Source of the DNA: JBJHBP01 sp050485645
GTDB taxonomy: Bacteria > Pseudomonadota > Gammaproteobacteria > Steroidobacterales > Rariloculaceae
Length of the DNA stretch: 64,000 nucleotides
Assembly (NCBI GenBank): GCA_050485645.1
Contig: JBJHBT010000022.1
Location: forward strand, 1 to 64,000
Reading direction: 5' to 3'
Part shown: piece after piece, positions 1 through 8,916 of the stretch
Layout of the letters: every line of letters begins with the position of its first letter
Position numbering within the stretch: position 1 is the first letter of the stretch
Program-made: the position numbers and the translations under genes
Notes under the pieces: generated by a model
Told to the model about the DNA's origin: nothing
What the model saw: only the letters and a program-made list of their open reading frames with translations
Database searches by the model: none

Positions 1-254
1 CCCCCCCCCGCCACGGGGCGGCGCGTAACATAAATGTTCGATCAACCCTGGGTGGCCTCCCGGGGGCCGTGGCCCCTAATTCCGCGGCCGGTGGCCGGTG
101 CAAAACCCCTCGTTATCCAGGTGTGGATTGCCACGGGCCACGGGTCAACGCTGGTCACAGGTCAACTGCCGGTCGAAAAACGCGGCTATCCGACCCGTGA
201 TGACGCCAGCATGAACCACATCGTATACACCGCCTATCGCTGGAGGGAGAGTCC

Positions 255-356
255 ATGCAGGACAAGGCCGTTAATTTGACCCAGCGCGAGCCGTCAGGGG
301 CAATGTCCACGTCCTGCGCCGCCGCTTCTTCGCGTGACCGGAGTCTCGTGGACTAA
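255..356 (+). CDS. Possible 33-residue small protein or truncated gene start
   Basis: An ATG is preceded by a strong Shine-Dalgarno (ggagggaga, about 5 bases upstream) and opens a 33-codon frame beginning MQDKAVNLTQREP and ending in TAA. I do not recognise the protein. The polar start looks like the N-terminus of a normal gene, so this could be a gene cut short by a stop or frameshift rather than a real small protein. No downstream frame clearly continues it. Confidence 0.25.
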   Translation: MQDKAVNLTQREPSGAMSTSCAAASSRDRSLVD

Positions 357-820
357 TACGCCGTAGTCAGTGGTAGGTGAGTGGAGTCTGGCGATGATGA
401 ACTGGAACGACCAGCGAATGTTCTGCCCCGAAATAACCTGAGTTCACTTTGAACGCATCGACGACACCTGACCTTTCTAGTAACCGGTTAGTGATGGTCC
501 GTCATGTATTCTGGGCAAACTGACGAAACCAATCGCCAGGCACTAGTTTCGTGGCTTGAAAGGAGATCTCACGCAAACTAGCTGCCAGCTGGATTGGCGT
601 GATCAACGCACCAAGCGACTGGCACCAATTGGGCGACAGCTTTTCCGGTCTAGTACACATGGGAGACATCCCGGCTCTGCCGGGAAGGCAGTAGAGGTTT
701 GACAGTTCCAGCAGTATGCGCGGATGCGCAAAGGATCGAGGCGGCGCTGAGAACGCCGATCGCTACCGAGGCGTGAGGCAAGCGATGGCATTTGAGCGTG
801 CTGCCTCTTCTGTCTTAACG

Positions 821-878
821 TCGCGGGAAAGGCCCCTTTGAGGGGCCCCGCGACGCGAAAGCTCCCGGCTTTGCCGGG
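821..878 (-). terminator. Two adjacent hairpins downstream of the DUF6502 gene
   Basis: Read on the minus strand just after the DUF6502-like stop codon there are two stems. The first is cccggc/gccggg (864-878). The second is long and GC-rich (821-853), with tcgcgg/ccgcga outer arms and ggcccc/ggggcc inner arms. The T-runs are only three bases, so termination is plausible but would be weaker than at a classic U-rich terminator. Confidence 0.4.
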
Positions 879-884
879 GGATGG

Positions 885-1724
885 TTACTCATTGTCTTCG
901 AAGTAGAACACCCCTACACCTAGCCGTATACGGCCGTCGTTGTTCGGTGCTGTCTCGACTGCGAAGAGATTGTCTATAGACTCTGTGAACCCGGAAATCC
1001 GATCTCGCAATCTCCCACGCAATTGCTCACGCTTTTCCAGCGGAGCTGGATTACTTTCCACAAAACGCTCAATACGACCTTCTCCCCTCCTGCTTGGATC
1101 AGTATTGAATGCCACAGTTGAAGCAAGCGCATACATCCCGAAAGACAATGCGGTAATCAACTTCTTATCACTATCATCAGGAACCACATATCTGCGAGTG
1201 GCTGCAAGCTTACCTTCGGGCGTGGCTACGAGTGCGCCAGATTCGAGCAATTCTATTCGTACCGTTTCGATGGCAGAACGAGGAGCATACTCTGAGACCA
1301 AGCTATCGAATGAATTCTCACCTGCAGGATTCAGCTGTTTCGGTTGACCTGACTCATCGGCGAATCGCGAGTCAGTGTACCATCCATGAAGGACGTCAGA
1401 GAGGGAGCTTAAATCAGCTCGTCGATCGTATTTCAAGTCGTCGATTTCCTTACGAATCACATGCACATCTCGTTTTGATAGTCCGGTGACGATGGACAGC
1501 CTTGAGGTATTTGTCGGTCGCCCACGCACGCCATAGTCCTCAATCGCTGCGCTAATAAAGGCAGCCTTCGTAACTTGCAAGAACTGCCTACAGCCAATCC
1601 CCCGCTTTAACATTGCTTTAGCAATCGGAACAAGAACCGCGAAACATGCTCTTAGGATCAGTTGGTGCATATATACAAGACCATGAATAGAAGCCGTGAG
1701 TTGCTCCAGCCACACAAGAGCCAC
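885..1724 (-). CDS. DUF6502-like hypothetical protein
   Basis: A 279-residue soluble protein resembling the DUF6502 family, which is common in Gammaproteobacteria and has no defined function. The N-terminal part (about 20-95) looks like a winged-helix-type region: a basic helix-rich block, then the stretch SRLSIVTGLSKRDVHVIRKE. The C-terminal end carries the pattern seen in this family, FTESIDNLFA ... GVGVFYFEDNE. The first possible start is GTG at 1724; an ATG at 1670 (residue 19, MHQLILRACF) is equally plausible, and neither has a good Shine-Dalgarno. It stands alone between zipA and the hairpins at its 3' end. A DNA-binding or regulatory role would be inference only. Confidence 0.6.
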   Translation of the reverse strand: MALVWLEQLTASIHGLVYMHQLILRACFAVLVPIAKAMLKRGIGCRQFLQVTKAAFISAAIEDYGVRGRPTNTSRLSIVTGLSKRDVHVIRKEIDDLKYDRRADLSSLSDVLHGWYTDSRFADESGQPKQLNPAGENSFDSLVSEYAPRSAIETVRIELLESGALVATPEGKLAATRRYVVPDDSDKKLITALSFGMYALASTVAFNTDPSRRGEGRIERFVESNPAPLEKREQLRGRLRDRISGFTESIDNLFAVETAPNNDGRIRLGVGVFYFEDNE

Positions 1725-1944
1725 GTAGAAACCACTCTTTAGCCCTTAGCGATTGCCATGACAACCACACAGTAAAATCTGGCTGAGGCAATTTCTGCTG
1801 CGAATCAAGGTATATGGAATTGATTCGGACTGAAACTTCAATTCTTGTACAAACTGCTCAATTATTCGACGATACATACGTGCGCGTATCGGTTCAAATG
1901 CCCATGTTGTTAGGTTCTATAGTCAACTGTGACGCGAACAATAC

Positions 1945-2742
1945 TCACTCCCGAACCACCCCAAACCCGTGCTGATGGCGATAGAGGATGATCTCTTCGC
2001 GGATGTATCGTTCGCGCTGAATACTCCAGGAGCTTCCACGATCATCGAATAGTTCGGCGTCCAGCTTGCGGGCCAGGGTACGTGCTGTCTGGAGCATGTC
2101 GTCGAACCGTGCGACGGGGTCACCGATGCCCGGGAGAATAAGGAAGAACGTCATGCCGGGAAGCGTGCTGTCGGCGGCACTGGCTAGATCGAAGGCACCC
2201 GGCTCAGTCAGATTGGCGACGCTGAAACCGGGGTGCTCCGCCTGTCCGTCGCGAATTCGGTGAAAAATTCCGTATCGGCCATGCTTGAGGCCTGCCTCAC
2301 GCAGGGCCAGAATCGCCTGCTGACAATTCAGCTCCTGATCGCGAGCAACAAACCTCAGGGCGATAACCCGATCAGGTGCATCAGGCGACAGCGACTCGCG
2401 GGCCGCGAGCTCCACTCCCGGCTCCGGTTCAACCGCTGTAGTGGATTTGGGCGCCGCAGCCGTCGGCTGGTGTTCGGGACTTCTCGCATCGGGGCGAGCG
2501 GAGACAGGTTGAACGGAAACAGAGATGTCGTCGGCAATAGCGGGTTTGTGGTGGGCGGGCGGTTCCGCTTTGGCATCGGGCAGCGTGATGGTGGGCTCTG
2601 TCCGCCTGCGCTCGACGACAGCTCCCTCGGAACCCGAGTCGCCCTCGGCTGCCCTGCGCTGAATGCGCAATCGGTCCCAGACATAGATCCCTGCGATCAG
2701 CAGGCAACCCAGGCCCAGTAAAACCCAGCGTAGTTCCCACAT
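1945..2742 (-). CDS. zipA: Cell division protein ZipA
   Basis: ZipA anchors FtsZ filaments to the inner membrane at the division site in Gammaproteobacteria. The 265-residue product has the expected plan: a single N-terminal membrane segment (about 5-22, WVLLGLGCLLIAGIYVWD), a basic stretch, a proline- and charge-rich linker (about 35-120), and a C-terminal globular domain (about 125-260) matching the FtsZ-binding fold. It lies 18 bases downstream of smc on the same strand, an association often seen in this class, so the two are probably co-transcribed. Confidence 0.92.
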   Translation of the reverse strand: MWELRWVLLGLGCLLIAGIYVWDRLRIQRRAAEGDSGSEGAVVERRRTEPTITLPDAKAEPPAHHKPAIADDISVSVQPVSARPDARSPEHQPTAAAPKSTTAVEPEPGVELAARESLSPDAPDRVIALRFVARDQELNCQQAILALREAGLKHGRYGIFHRIRDGQAEHPGFSVANLTEPGAFDLASAADSTLPGMTFFLILPGIGDPVARFDDMLQTARTLARKLDAELFDDRGSSWSIQRERYIREEIILYRHQHGFGVVRE

Positions 2743-2760
2743 CGGAGCGCCAAATCCGCC

Positions 2761-5700
2761 TTACATGGCGGCCATCTGAACAGCCTCATCGATATCGACA
2801 GCCACCAGGCGTGATACCCCCGGCTCATTCATGGTCACGCCGGTGAGCTGCTGCATGGCCTCCATGGTCACCTTGTTGTGAGTGATGAGGATGAACTGCA
2901 CCTGCTGCGACATTTCCTTCACAATCTCGGAGAACCTTCCCACGTTCGCGTCGTCCAACGGCGCATCCACCTCGTCGAGGAGGCAGAACGGAGCCGGATT
3001 CAGCTCGAATATGGAAAACACCAGCGCCACGGCCGTCAGCGCTTTCTCCCCACCCGACATGAGATGAATCGTGCTGATTCGCTTGCCAGGGGGGCGCGCC
3101 ATAACGGATACGCCGGAACTGAGCAGGTCCTCGCCATCCAGCTCGAGGTAGGCATGGCCACCTCCGAACAGACGCGGGAACAGCCTTCCCAGGCCCTGGT
3201 TCGCCTTGTCGAAGGTCTCCTTGAATCGCGTGCGGGTTTCCCGGTCGATCTTGCGGATGGCATTTTCGAGGGTTTCCAGTGCGTCGTTCAGATCCTTGAA
3301 CTGCGCATCCAGATACTCCTTGCGCTTGGACTGTTCTTCGAATTCGTCGATGGCCGCCAGGTTGATGGGACCCAGCCGCTGGATCCTCCGTTCCGTTCGT
3401 TCGTATGACTCGTGCCAAGCCTCTTCCGTCGCGTCTTCGGCCAGTTCCGCAAGCAACGTCTCAAGCGCGAAGCCGGTTTCTCCCAGCTGCTCGGCGACAG
3501 ACTCGGCGCGCACCTGCGCCTCGCGAACCGCAAGGCGCTCGGTATCAAGCCCCTCCCGCGCTTCATTCACAGCCTGCTCGGTCTCGGTACGAGTGGTCTG
3601 CACCTCGCGGAGCTTGGCGTCGGATGCCTCCATCTCGGCACGAGCCGCCGATAGCCGCTCCTCCACGCCAAGACGCTCATCCAGCCGCGTCGCCAGCGTG
3701 GCTTCTTCCTCGTCAAGAGGTGCGCGTGCGACCTCGATCTGCCGCTCCAGCTCCTGGCGCCGCCGCGTCAACTGCTGCTGCTGAGCCTGCACGCGCTCAA
3801 GTGCGGCATCGGCGGATTCTTTCGAACTGCGCCTGGACTCAACCTGAATTGCGATGTCCTGCGCCTGCTGGCGATCGCTTTCCGCGCGTGTCCGGGCCTC
3901 GGAAAGACGCGTCTGATGCTCCTGGCGTTCCGACTCCAGCTGGGTCCGTTCCTCCGCAAGACGACTGTTGTCGTTTCTGGCCCGTTCAAGGCGCTGTTGC
4001 GCCTCGGACAATGCCGTAACCAGGGCTTCGGCTTCACCCGTGAGTTCACTGAGCGCCCGGTCCACGGTCGAGGCGCGCTGGCGTATCTGTTCGAGCTGAT
4101 CCCTGCCCGACTGCAGAGACGTTTTCGTCTCCGCATAGAGCTGCTGACGGCGAGCGGACTCGGACTGAGCCTGGGATCTGCTTTCTTCCAGCTGCTCCAG
4201 TCGATTGCGCGTGGACGTCAGGGCGTGGCCGACTTCTTCCACCCGTTTAGCCGTTTCAGCAGTCCGAACGCGCAGCTGTTTGATTTCCTCGGCTCGCGCG
4301 ATAACGCCGGCCTGCGGATCGTCGCTGCGACGAACGCGCAACCAGCCCGCTCCCAGCCAATAGCCATCCCGCGTGATGATCGACTGCCCGTTCAGAAGTT
4401 CGCCTCGTGCAGCGAATGCCTGCGACAGGCTTTCCACCGCCAGCACACCGTGCAACAGGGGGGCCACCTCAGCCGGCGCGGTGATGAAGTCCAGCAAAGG
4501 CCTTGGCTCCACCGAGGATGTCGAGTCATCGGGCTGCGGGTCGTTCACCAACTCGCCAGCTGTACCGGCCGACTCCAGTAACGTCAGGCCGCCTTCACCC
4601 AGGCCGGCCACCGGCTCCGCCAGCGCGCCCAGATCCTGCACCTGCACCGCCTGAAGATTCGATCCCAGTACGGTTTCAACCGCCCGCTCCCAGCCATGCG
4701 CCACTTTCAGGATCTGCGCCAGACGCGGACTGCTGCCGAGGCCGTGCCGCTCCAGCCACTGCGTCACATCGCGCGCGGACTTGCCGGACGCATTGCCCAA
4801 CGCCGCTTCCTGCAAGGCGTCAAGGGAGGTCAGGCGGCCGCGGTCTGTCTGAAGATTGCCGCGCAGCTGATCCAGATGATGCGACATCTTCTTTTCTTCT
4901 TCGCGCAGCTGCTGAATCTGCCTTGACGCCGACTCCACCGCCTGCACCGCATCACGGCACGCCGCCGCCAGGGTTTCCTCCTGCGAGATCAGCGTTTCCA
5001 GGCGCTGCTCCAGCTCGGCCGTGCCCAGCTGCTCGCGTTCTGCCGCAAGCTTCTGCTGTTCGCGCTGCAAACGCTCTCGCTGCGCGTTGATCTGTTCGAG
5101 GCGGGCCTGTTCGACACCGATCGCACTGTCGGCTTCAGCGATTTTTTTCGCCGTGCCCTCCCAGCGCTCACGCCACCCTTCCATGGCTTCCTCGGCTTCC
5201 GCGAGCGCCTGTTCCGAGGCTTCACGGTTCGACTGCGCCTGATCGAGTTCGGGGCTCAGTTCGCTCAGCACCAGCTCCAGCTGCTGCAGCTTTACCTGAT
5301 CGTTCTCGATGTGCTGCTGCAGTTCCGCAAGCTGCTCGTCGGTGGTCTTGAGATCCTCTCCGTGTCGCTGTGCGAGTTCGCGACGGTGCTGTATGGACTG
5401 TTCAAGGCGAGCGATCTCGGCGCCAACACGATAGTAGCTGCCCTGCACCTCGTTGAACTGATCGTTGCGCTCCCCCAGTTCGGCACGCAGGCGTTCGATT
5501 TCCGCTTCGACGGCTCGCTGCTGCGCAATCGCGCCTTCCAGCACCGTCTGCCGCTCACGAAACCGGCTTTCGTGCTCATCGACTTCGTTGCGCAGAGACT
5601 TCATGCGCAGCGCCAGCAGCTCGGCGTGCACACGCCGCTGCTCCGCCTTGAGCTCCTTGTAACGCGTGGCGGCCTTGGCCTGCCGCTGGAGATGAACCAG

Positions 5701-6312
5701 CTGTTTCTCCACCTCATCCCGGAGGTCGGTCAGCCGCTCAAGGTTGTCGCGCGTATGACGGATCCGGTTCTCGGTTTCCCGCCGTCGTTCCTTGTACTTG
5801 GAAATGCCGGCGGCTTCTTCCAGAAAGCCGCGCATTTCCTCGGGTTTGGCCTCGACCAGGCGCGAGATCATGCCCTGCTCGATGATTGAATAGCCGTGAG
5901 ACCCCACCCCCGTGCCAAGCAGAATCTGCGTGATGTCCTTGCGCCGGCAGCGGGAATTGTTCAGGAAGTACTGGGACAACCCGTCGCGCGTCACCACCCG
6001 CCGTACGGCCAGCTCCGCGTACTCGGCATAGGCACCACCGAGCTTGCCGTCGGAGTTGTCGAAGGTCAGCTCTATGCTGGCCTGCCCCACAGGCTTGCGG
6101 GTACTGGAACCATTGAAGATCACGTCGACCATGGAGTCGCCGCGCAGTGTCTTGGCCGAACTCTCGCCAAGCACCCAGCGAATAGCATCGATGATGTTGG
6201 ATTTGCCGCACCCGTTCGGGCCGACGATTCCCATCAGATTGCCGGGAAAACGGATCGTGGTCGGGTCGACAAAGGACTTGAAGCCCGAAAGTTTGATCTT
6301 GGTCAGGCGCAT
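2761..6312 (-). CDS. smc: Chromosome segregation protein SMC
   Basis: SMC is the ATPase core of the bacterial condensin that compacts and separates chromosomes. The 1183-residue product has the Walker A motif GPNGCGKSN at residues 31-39, long coiled-coil arms either side of a hinge (about 500-660), and C-terminal ABC signature and Walker B motifs (LMSGGEKAL, FCLLDEVDAPLDD). The open frame reaches 55 codons further upstream, but MRLTKIKLSGFKSF is the conserved SMC start, so I place the ATG at 6312. Gammaproteobacteria usually carry either SMC or MukBEF; this lineage has SMC. ScpA and ScpB are not in the window. zipA follows directly, and queF is transcribed divergently. Confidence 0.95.
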   Translation of the reverse strand: MRLTKIKLSGFKSFVDPTTIRFPGNLMGIVGPNGCGKSNIIDAIRWVLGESSAKTLRGDSMVDVIFNGSSTRKPVGQASIELTFDNSDGKLGGAYAEYAELAVRRVVTRDGLSQYFLNNSRCRRKDITQILLGTGVGSHGYSIIEQGMISRLVEAKPEEMRGFLEEAAGISKYKERRRETENRIRHTRDNLERLTDLRDEVEKQLVHLQRQAKAATRYKELKAEQRRVHAELLALRMKSLRNEVDEHESRFRERQTVLEGAIAQQRAVEAEIERLRAELGERNDQFNEVQGSYYRVGAEIARLEQSIQHRRELAQRHGEDLKTTDEQLAELQQHIENDQVKLQQLELVLSELSPELDQAQSNREASEQALAEAEEAMEGWRERWEGTAKKIAEADSAIGVEQARLEQINAQRERLQREQQKLAAEREQLGTAELEQRLETLISQEETLAAACRDAVQAVESASRQIQQLREEEKKMSHHLDQLRGNLQTDRGRLTSLDALQEAALGNASGKSARDVTQWLERHGLGSSPRLAQILKVAHGWERAVETVLGSNLQAVQVQDLGALAEPVAGLGEGGLTLLESAGTAGELVNDPQPDDSTSSVEPRPLLDFITAPAEVAPLLHGVLAVESLSQAFAARGELLNGQSIITRDGYWLGAGWLRVRRSDDPQAGVIARAEEIKQLRVRTAETAKRVEEVGHALTSTRNRLEQLEESRSQAQSESARRQQLYAETKTSLQSGRDQLEQIRQRASTVDRALSELTGEAEALVTALSEAQQRLERARNDNSRLAEERTQLESERQEHQTRLSEARTRAESDRQQAQDIAIQVESRRSSKESADAALERVQAQQQQLTRRRQELERQIEVARAPLDEEEATLATRLDERLGVEERLSAARAEMEASDAKLREVQTTRTETEQAVNEAREGLDTERLAVREAQVRAESVAEQLGETGFALETLLAELAEDATEEAWHESYERTERRIQRLGPINLAAIDEFEEQSKRKEYLDAQFKDLNDALETLENAIRKIDRETRTRFKETFDKANQGLGRLFPRLFGGGHAYLELDGEDLLSSGVSVMARPPGKRISTIHLMSGGEKALTAVALVFSIFELNPAPFCLLDEVDAPLDDANVGRFSEIVKEMSQQVQFILITHNKVTMEAMQQLTGVTMNEPGVSRLVAVDIDEAVQMAAM

Positions 6313-6445
6313 ATACGGACGCGCGTCAGCTCCGCGGAAAGTTGGGGCGAATTCAGTGTAATAGAGGCTGTTTTTCGGGGCACGATAGCTGCCTCGACTG
6401 CGGTAGTGTAAAGTAAAAAGTCGCTCAGCACGACGTTCCCTCCAG

Positions 6446-6847
6446 GTGACAACGACACGCCCAGAAAAACCCGACACCAGCTGTCTGGAGACCTTTCCAA
6501 ACCCCGCCCCGGAGCGCGATTACACGATTCGGATTCGAATTCCGGAGTTCACGTGTCTGTGCCCGAAGACCGGACAGCCGGATTTTGCGGAACTGCAGCT
6601 GGAATATGTGGCTGCCGACCTCTGCATCGAACTCAAGGCACTGAAGCTGTACATATGGGCTTACCGGGATCAGGGCGCTTTTCACGAAGCAGTCACCAAT
6701 CGCATCGTCGATGACCTGGTCGCCGTTTTGAGGCCGCGTTACCTGCGCCTGACGGCGGAATTCAACGTCCGAGGCGGCATTTATACGACCGTCGTTTCAG
6801 ACTACAGGCAGCCGGGCTGGGAGCTTCCCCAGCGGGTGGAACTCTAG
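6446..6847 (+). CDS. queF: NADPH-dependent 7-cyano-7-deazaguanine reductase QueF
   Basis: QueF reduces preQ0 to preQ1 in queuosine synthesis for tRNA modification. The 133-residue product is the short single-domain type. It shows the catalytic cysteine in FTCLCPKTGQPDF (C39 forms the thioimide with preQ0), the conserved Asp of the same motif (D46), and the family motif ELKALKLY (62-69). The start is GTG with no strong Shine-Dalgarno; the length and the family-typical ETFPNPAPERDYTI stretch support it. It is divergent from smc across about 130 bases. No other queuosine gene is nearby. Confidence 0.93.
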   Translation: MTTTRPEKPDTSCLETFPNPAPERDYTIRIRIPEFTCLCPKTGQPDFAELQLEYVAADLCIELKALKLYIWAYRDQGAFHEAVTNRIVDDLVAVLRPRYLRLTAEFNVRGGIYTTVVSDYRQPGWELPQRVEL

Positions 6848-6872
6848 TTTCGGGCCACAGGCACACAGAGTA

Positions 6873-6901
6873 CTTCCGCAAGCGCAATCCATATGTATAA
6901 T
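6873..6901 (+). promoter_or_regulatory. Probable promoter of dksA
   Basis: A consensus -10 box TATAAT lies at 6896-6901, with only a weak -35 match about 17 bases upstream. The predicted transcript would start near 6908, leaving a leader of about 30 bases that contains the ggagg ribosome-binding site at 6926-6930. Confidence 0.5.
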
Positions 6902-6938
6902 CGCCGGTTTGATTGAGTCGGTCTTGGAGGCCAGGATC

Positions 6939-7889
6939 ATGCCGGCTAAAAAGGCAGCCACCAAGAAGAAAGCGAAAACTGCCAGCGTGCGGAAATCCGT
7001 GAAAAAGACGGTTTCCGCGAAACGGTCCGTGTCGACGACAAGTCGCAAGGCCCCTTCCAGCAAGAAGAAGGCGGCCCGGAAGACTGCGGCCCGGACATCA
7101 GGCAGAAAGGCGACTTCAAGCAAGAAGACAACGGCCAGGAAGGCAGCGTCGACAAAGAAGACTTCCACCAGGAAGACTTCCGTGAAGAAAACTTCAGCGA
7201 AAAAGACTTCCGCCAGGAAGACCTCCACCAGGAAGTCTCCGGCAAAGAAGGTTTCGAAGAAGAAAGTCGCCGCCTCGAAGGTATCCCGATCAAAGACTCC
7301 GAAGAAAGCGGCAGTGACGAAGAAACAACCGGCTACCAAACCCAGGTCTGCTGTCAGCAGCAGCAAGAGCGCTTCCCAGGCATCCGCCGACAGCGCATCC
7401 CGCAGCAAGTCTGCAGTGTCGCCCACGCCCACGCCCAGGCGCACAGGCGTACTGTCCGGCCCGGTACGCGGCTTCAAGCCGTACGAGCCGAAACGCGGCG
7501 AACAGTACATGAGCAAGGAACAGCTCGAGCATTTCCGGTCACTGCTGATGGCCTGGAAACGCGAACTCATGGAAGAGGTGGATCGCACCGTGCTTCACAT
7601 GAAGGATGATGCCGCCAACTTTCCGGACCCGAACGACAGGGCCACCCAGGAATCCGAGTTCGGCCTCGAGCTGCGTACCCGTGACCGCGAACGCAAGCTC
7701 CTGAAGAAGATCGACTCCGCTTTGCAGCGCATCGACGATGGCAGCTACGGCTATTGCGAAGAAACCGGCGATGAAATCGGTCTGCGACGCCTTGAAGCAC
7801 GCCCCGTCGCCACGCTATGCGTCGAAGCTCAGGAGCGGCGCGAGCTTGCCGAGCGACAGTTCAGGGATCGCGAGGACTACTACCGCTGA
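6939..7889 (+). CDS. dksA: DksA-type RNA polymerase-binding regulator with histone-H1-like N-terminal tail
   Basis: DksA enters the RNA polymerase secondary channel and, with ppGpp, resets transcription of ribosomal and stress genes. Only the last 150 or so residues of this 316-residue protein are DksA: a coiled coil with the tip motif FPDPNDRA, whose two acidic residues are the functional ones, then the globular end. The zinc-finger region reads C-x2-T ... C-x2-A (GYCEET ... LCVEA), so two of the four zinc cysteines are missing, as in the zinc-independent DksA2 of Pseudomonas. The first 150 or so residues are Lys/Ala/Ser/Thr-rich with repeated KKTS/RKTS units, resembling histone H1 or AlgP tails. 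ATG at 6939 has ggagg at a good distance; the frame also opens further upstream with TTG at 6909. gluQ overlaps its 3' end. Confidence 0.88.
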   Translation: MPAKKAATKKKAKTASVRKSVKKTVSAKRSVSTTSRKAPSSKKKAARKTAARTSGRKATSSKKTTARKAASTKKTSTRKTSVKKTSAKKTSARKTSTRKSPAKKVSKKKVAASKVSRSKTPKKAAVTKKQPATKPRSAVSSSKSASQASADSASRSKSAVSPTPTPRRTGVLSGPVRGFKPYEPKRGEQYMSKEQLEHFRSLLMAWKRELMEEVDRTVLHMKDDAANFPDPNDRATQESEFGLELRTRDRERKLLKKIDSALQRIDDGSYGYCEETGDEIGLRRLEARPVATLCVEAQERRELAERQFRDREDYYR

Positions 7890-8818
7890 TTCGTTCCGCG
7901 ACGGAACGCAACCGCGATTCTGGCGCGACCGGCTACACGGGCCGGTTCGCGCCCTCGCCCACCGGCCCACTCCACCCAGGATCGCTGTTCGCGGCAGCGA
8001 CAAGCTATCTTCATGCGCGCAGGGCGAAAGGCGAATGGCTGGTTCGTATTGAAGACATCGACCCGCCCAGAGAGGTCCGTGGCGCTGCCGACGACATACT
8101 GCGGACCCTGGAAGCCTATGGGCTGCATTGGGACGGCGCCGTACGTTACCAGAGCCGACACCTCTCCCGCTATCAGGAGATAGCCGGGAAACTGCTCACC
8201 GCCGGCCTGGCGTTCCCCTGCCGCTGTACGCGTCGCCAGCTGCAGGCGGCAGGCGGCATCCATTCGGGCCGATGTTCAGGCACATCGCCGGCCAGGACCG
8301 ATGATCGCACCTTGAGAATCCTCGTGGACCAGGGAGCCGCCTCATCCTTCGTTCGATTCAGCGACGGCTTTCAGGGCGTCATTGACGTCGACCTTGGCGC
8401 CGACCATGGAGACTACGTCATCATGCGTCGAGACGGCCTGCCCGCCTATCATCTGGCGGTTGTGGCCGATGACGCTGAACAGGGCGTCACTGACGTCGTC
8501 AGAGGCGTTGATCTGCTGGCACAGACGGGTGTGCATATTCAGCTGCAGAGGCTGTTGGGGTACGCCACACCGCGTTACATGCATCTGCCTGTACTGGTCA
8601 ATGCAGCCGGCCAGAAGCTGTCGAAGCAAACCGGCGCGACAGCCGTCCCCTCGTCCCCCCAGGGCATGAGCAGCATGACGGTACAACTGCTCGAACTGCT
8701 CGGAGTGGCGGTGCCACCGGAGAGTCGTGGCGCCCCGCCCGCCGATCTCTGGCGCTGGGCCAGCGATCACTGGTACCCGTCGCTACTGGCCGGTTCCGAG
8801 CGGCTTCCCGCTCCCTGA
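7817..8818 (+). CDS. gluQ: Glutamyl-Q tRNA(Asp) synthetase
   Basis: GluQ attaches glutamate to queuosine in the anticodon of tRNA(Asp). It is a class I aminoacyl-tRNA-synthetase-like enzyme lacking the anticodon domain, and it follows dksA in many Gammaproteobacteria. The HIGH-like motif is in GRFAPSPTGPLHPGS, the zinc site is CRC...GIHSGRC (His where E. coli has Tyr), and the KMSKS-like motif is KLSKQT. The usual N-terminus would lie just after the dksA stop, but between 7820 and the conserved core there is no ATG, GTG or TTG. Either translation begins at ATG 7817, overlapping dksA by 73 bases, or at a rare ATT or CTG near 7886-7889. Its link with queF in the queuosine pathway fits the neighbourhood. 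Confidence 0.88.
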   Translation: MRRSSGAARACRATVQGSRGLLPLIRSATERNRDSGATGYTGRFAPSPTGPLHPGSLFAAATSYLHARRAKGEWLVRIEDIDPPREVRGAADDILRTLEAYGLHWDGAVRYQSRHLSRYQEIAGKLLTAGLAFPCRCTRRQLQAAGGIHSGRCSGTSPARTDDRTLRILVDQGAASSFVRFSDGFQGVIDVDLGADHGDYVIMRRDGLPAYHLAVVADDAEQGVTDVVRGVDLLAQTGVHIQLQRLLGYATPRYMHLPVLVNAAGQKLSKQTGATAVPSSPQGMSSMTVQLLELLGVAVPPESRGAPPADLWRWASDHWYPSLLAGSERLPAP

Positions 8819-8882
8819 CCAGCAGCTTCGACGACTACCCGGAACCGCGATTGCAGGTGCGGAAAATCCCTGATTCTCACGG

Positions 8883-8911
8883 TTGACGCACGGATGAACG
8901 GCCGTTACCAT
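8883..8911 (+). promoter_or_regulatory. Sigma70-type promoter for the candidate small RNA
   Basis: TTGACG at 8883-8888 and TACCAT at 8906-8911 are separated by exactly 17 bases, matching the -35/-10 layout (5 of 6 and 4 of 6 consensus bases). It lies in the non-coding gap after gluQ and points toward the hairpins and terminator that follow. Confidence 0.5.
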
Positions 8912-8916
8912 GCGCG

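Larger units (their letters stand above)
1..884. other. Left-edge region without a recognised gene
   Basis: No open frame here resembles a known protein. It holds a GC-rich start, one very small open frame with a good ribosome-binding site (listed separately) and two hairpins near its right end. I looked for tmRNA, SRP RNA and RNase P RNA landmarks on both strands and saw none. It may be decayed coding sequence or a plain intergenic stretch. Confidence 0.4.

Noticed and set aside
1..884. tmRNA, SRP RNA or RNase P RNA in the left-edge region
   Set aside because: The conserved landmarks of these RNAs were looked for on both strands and not found.
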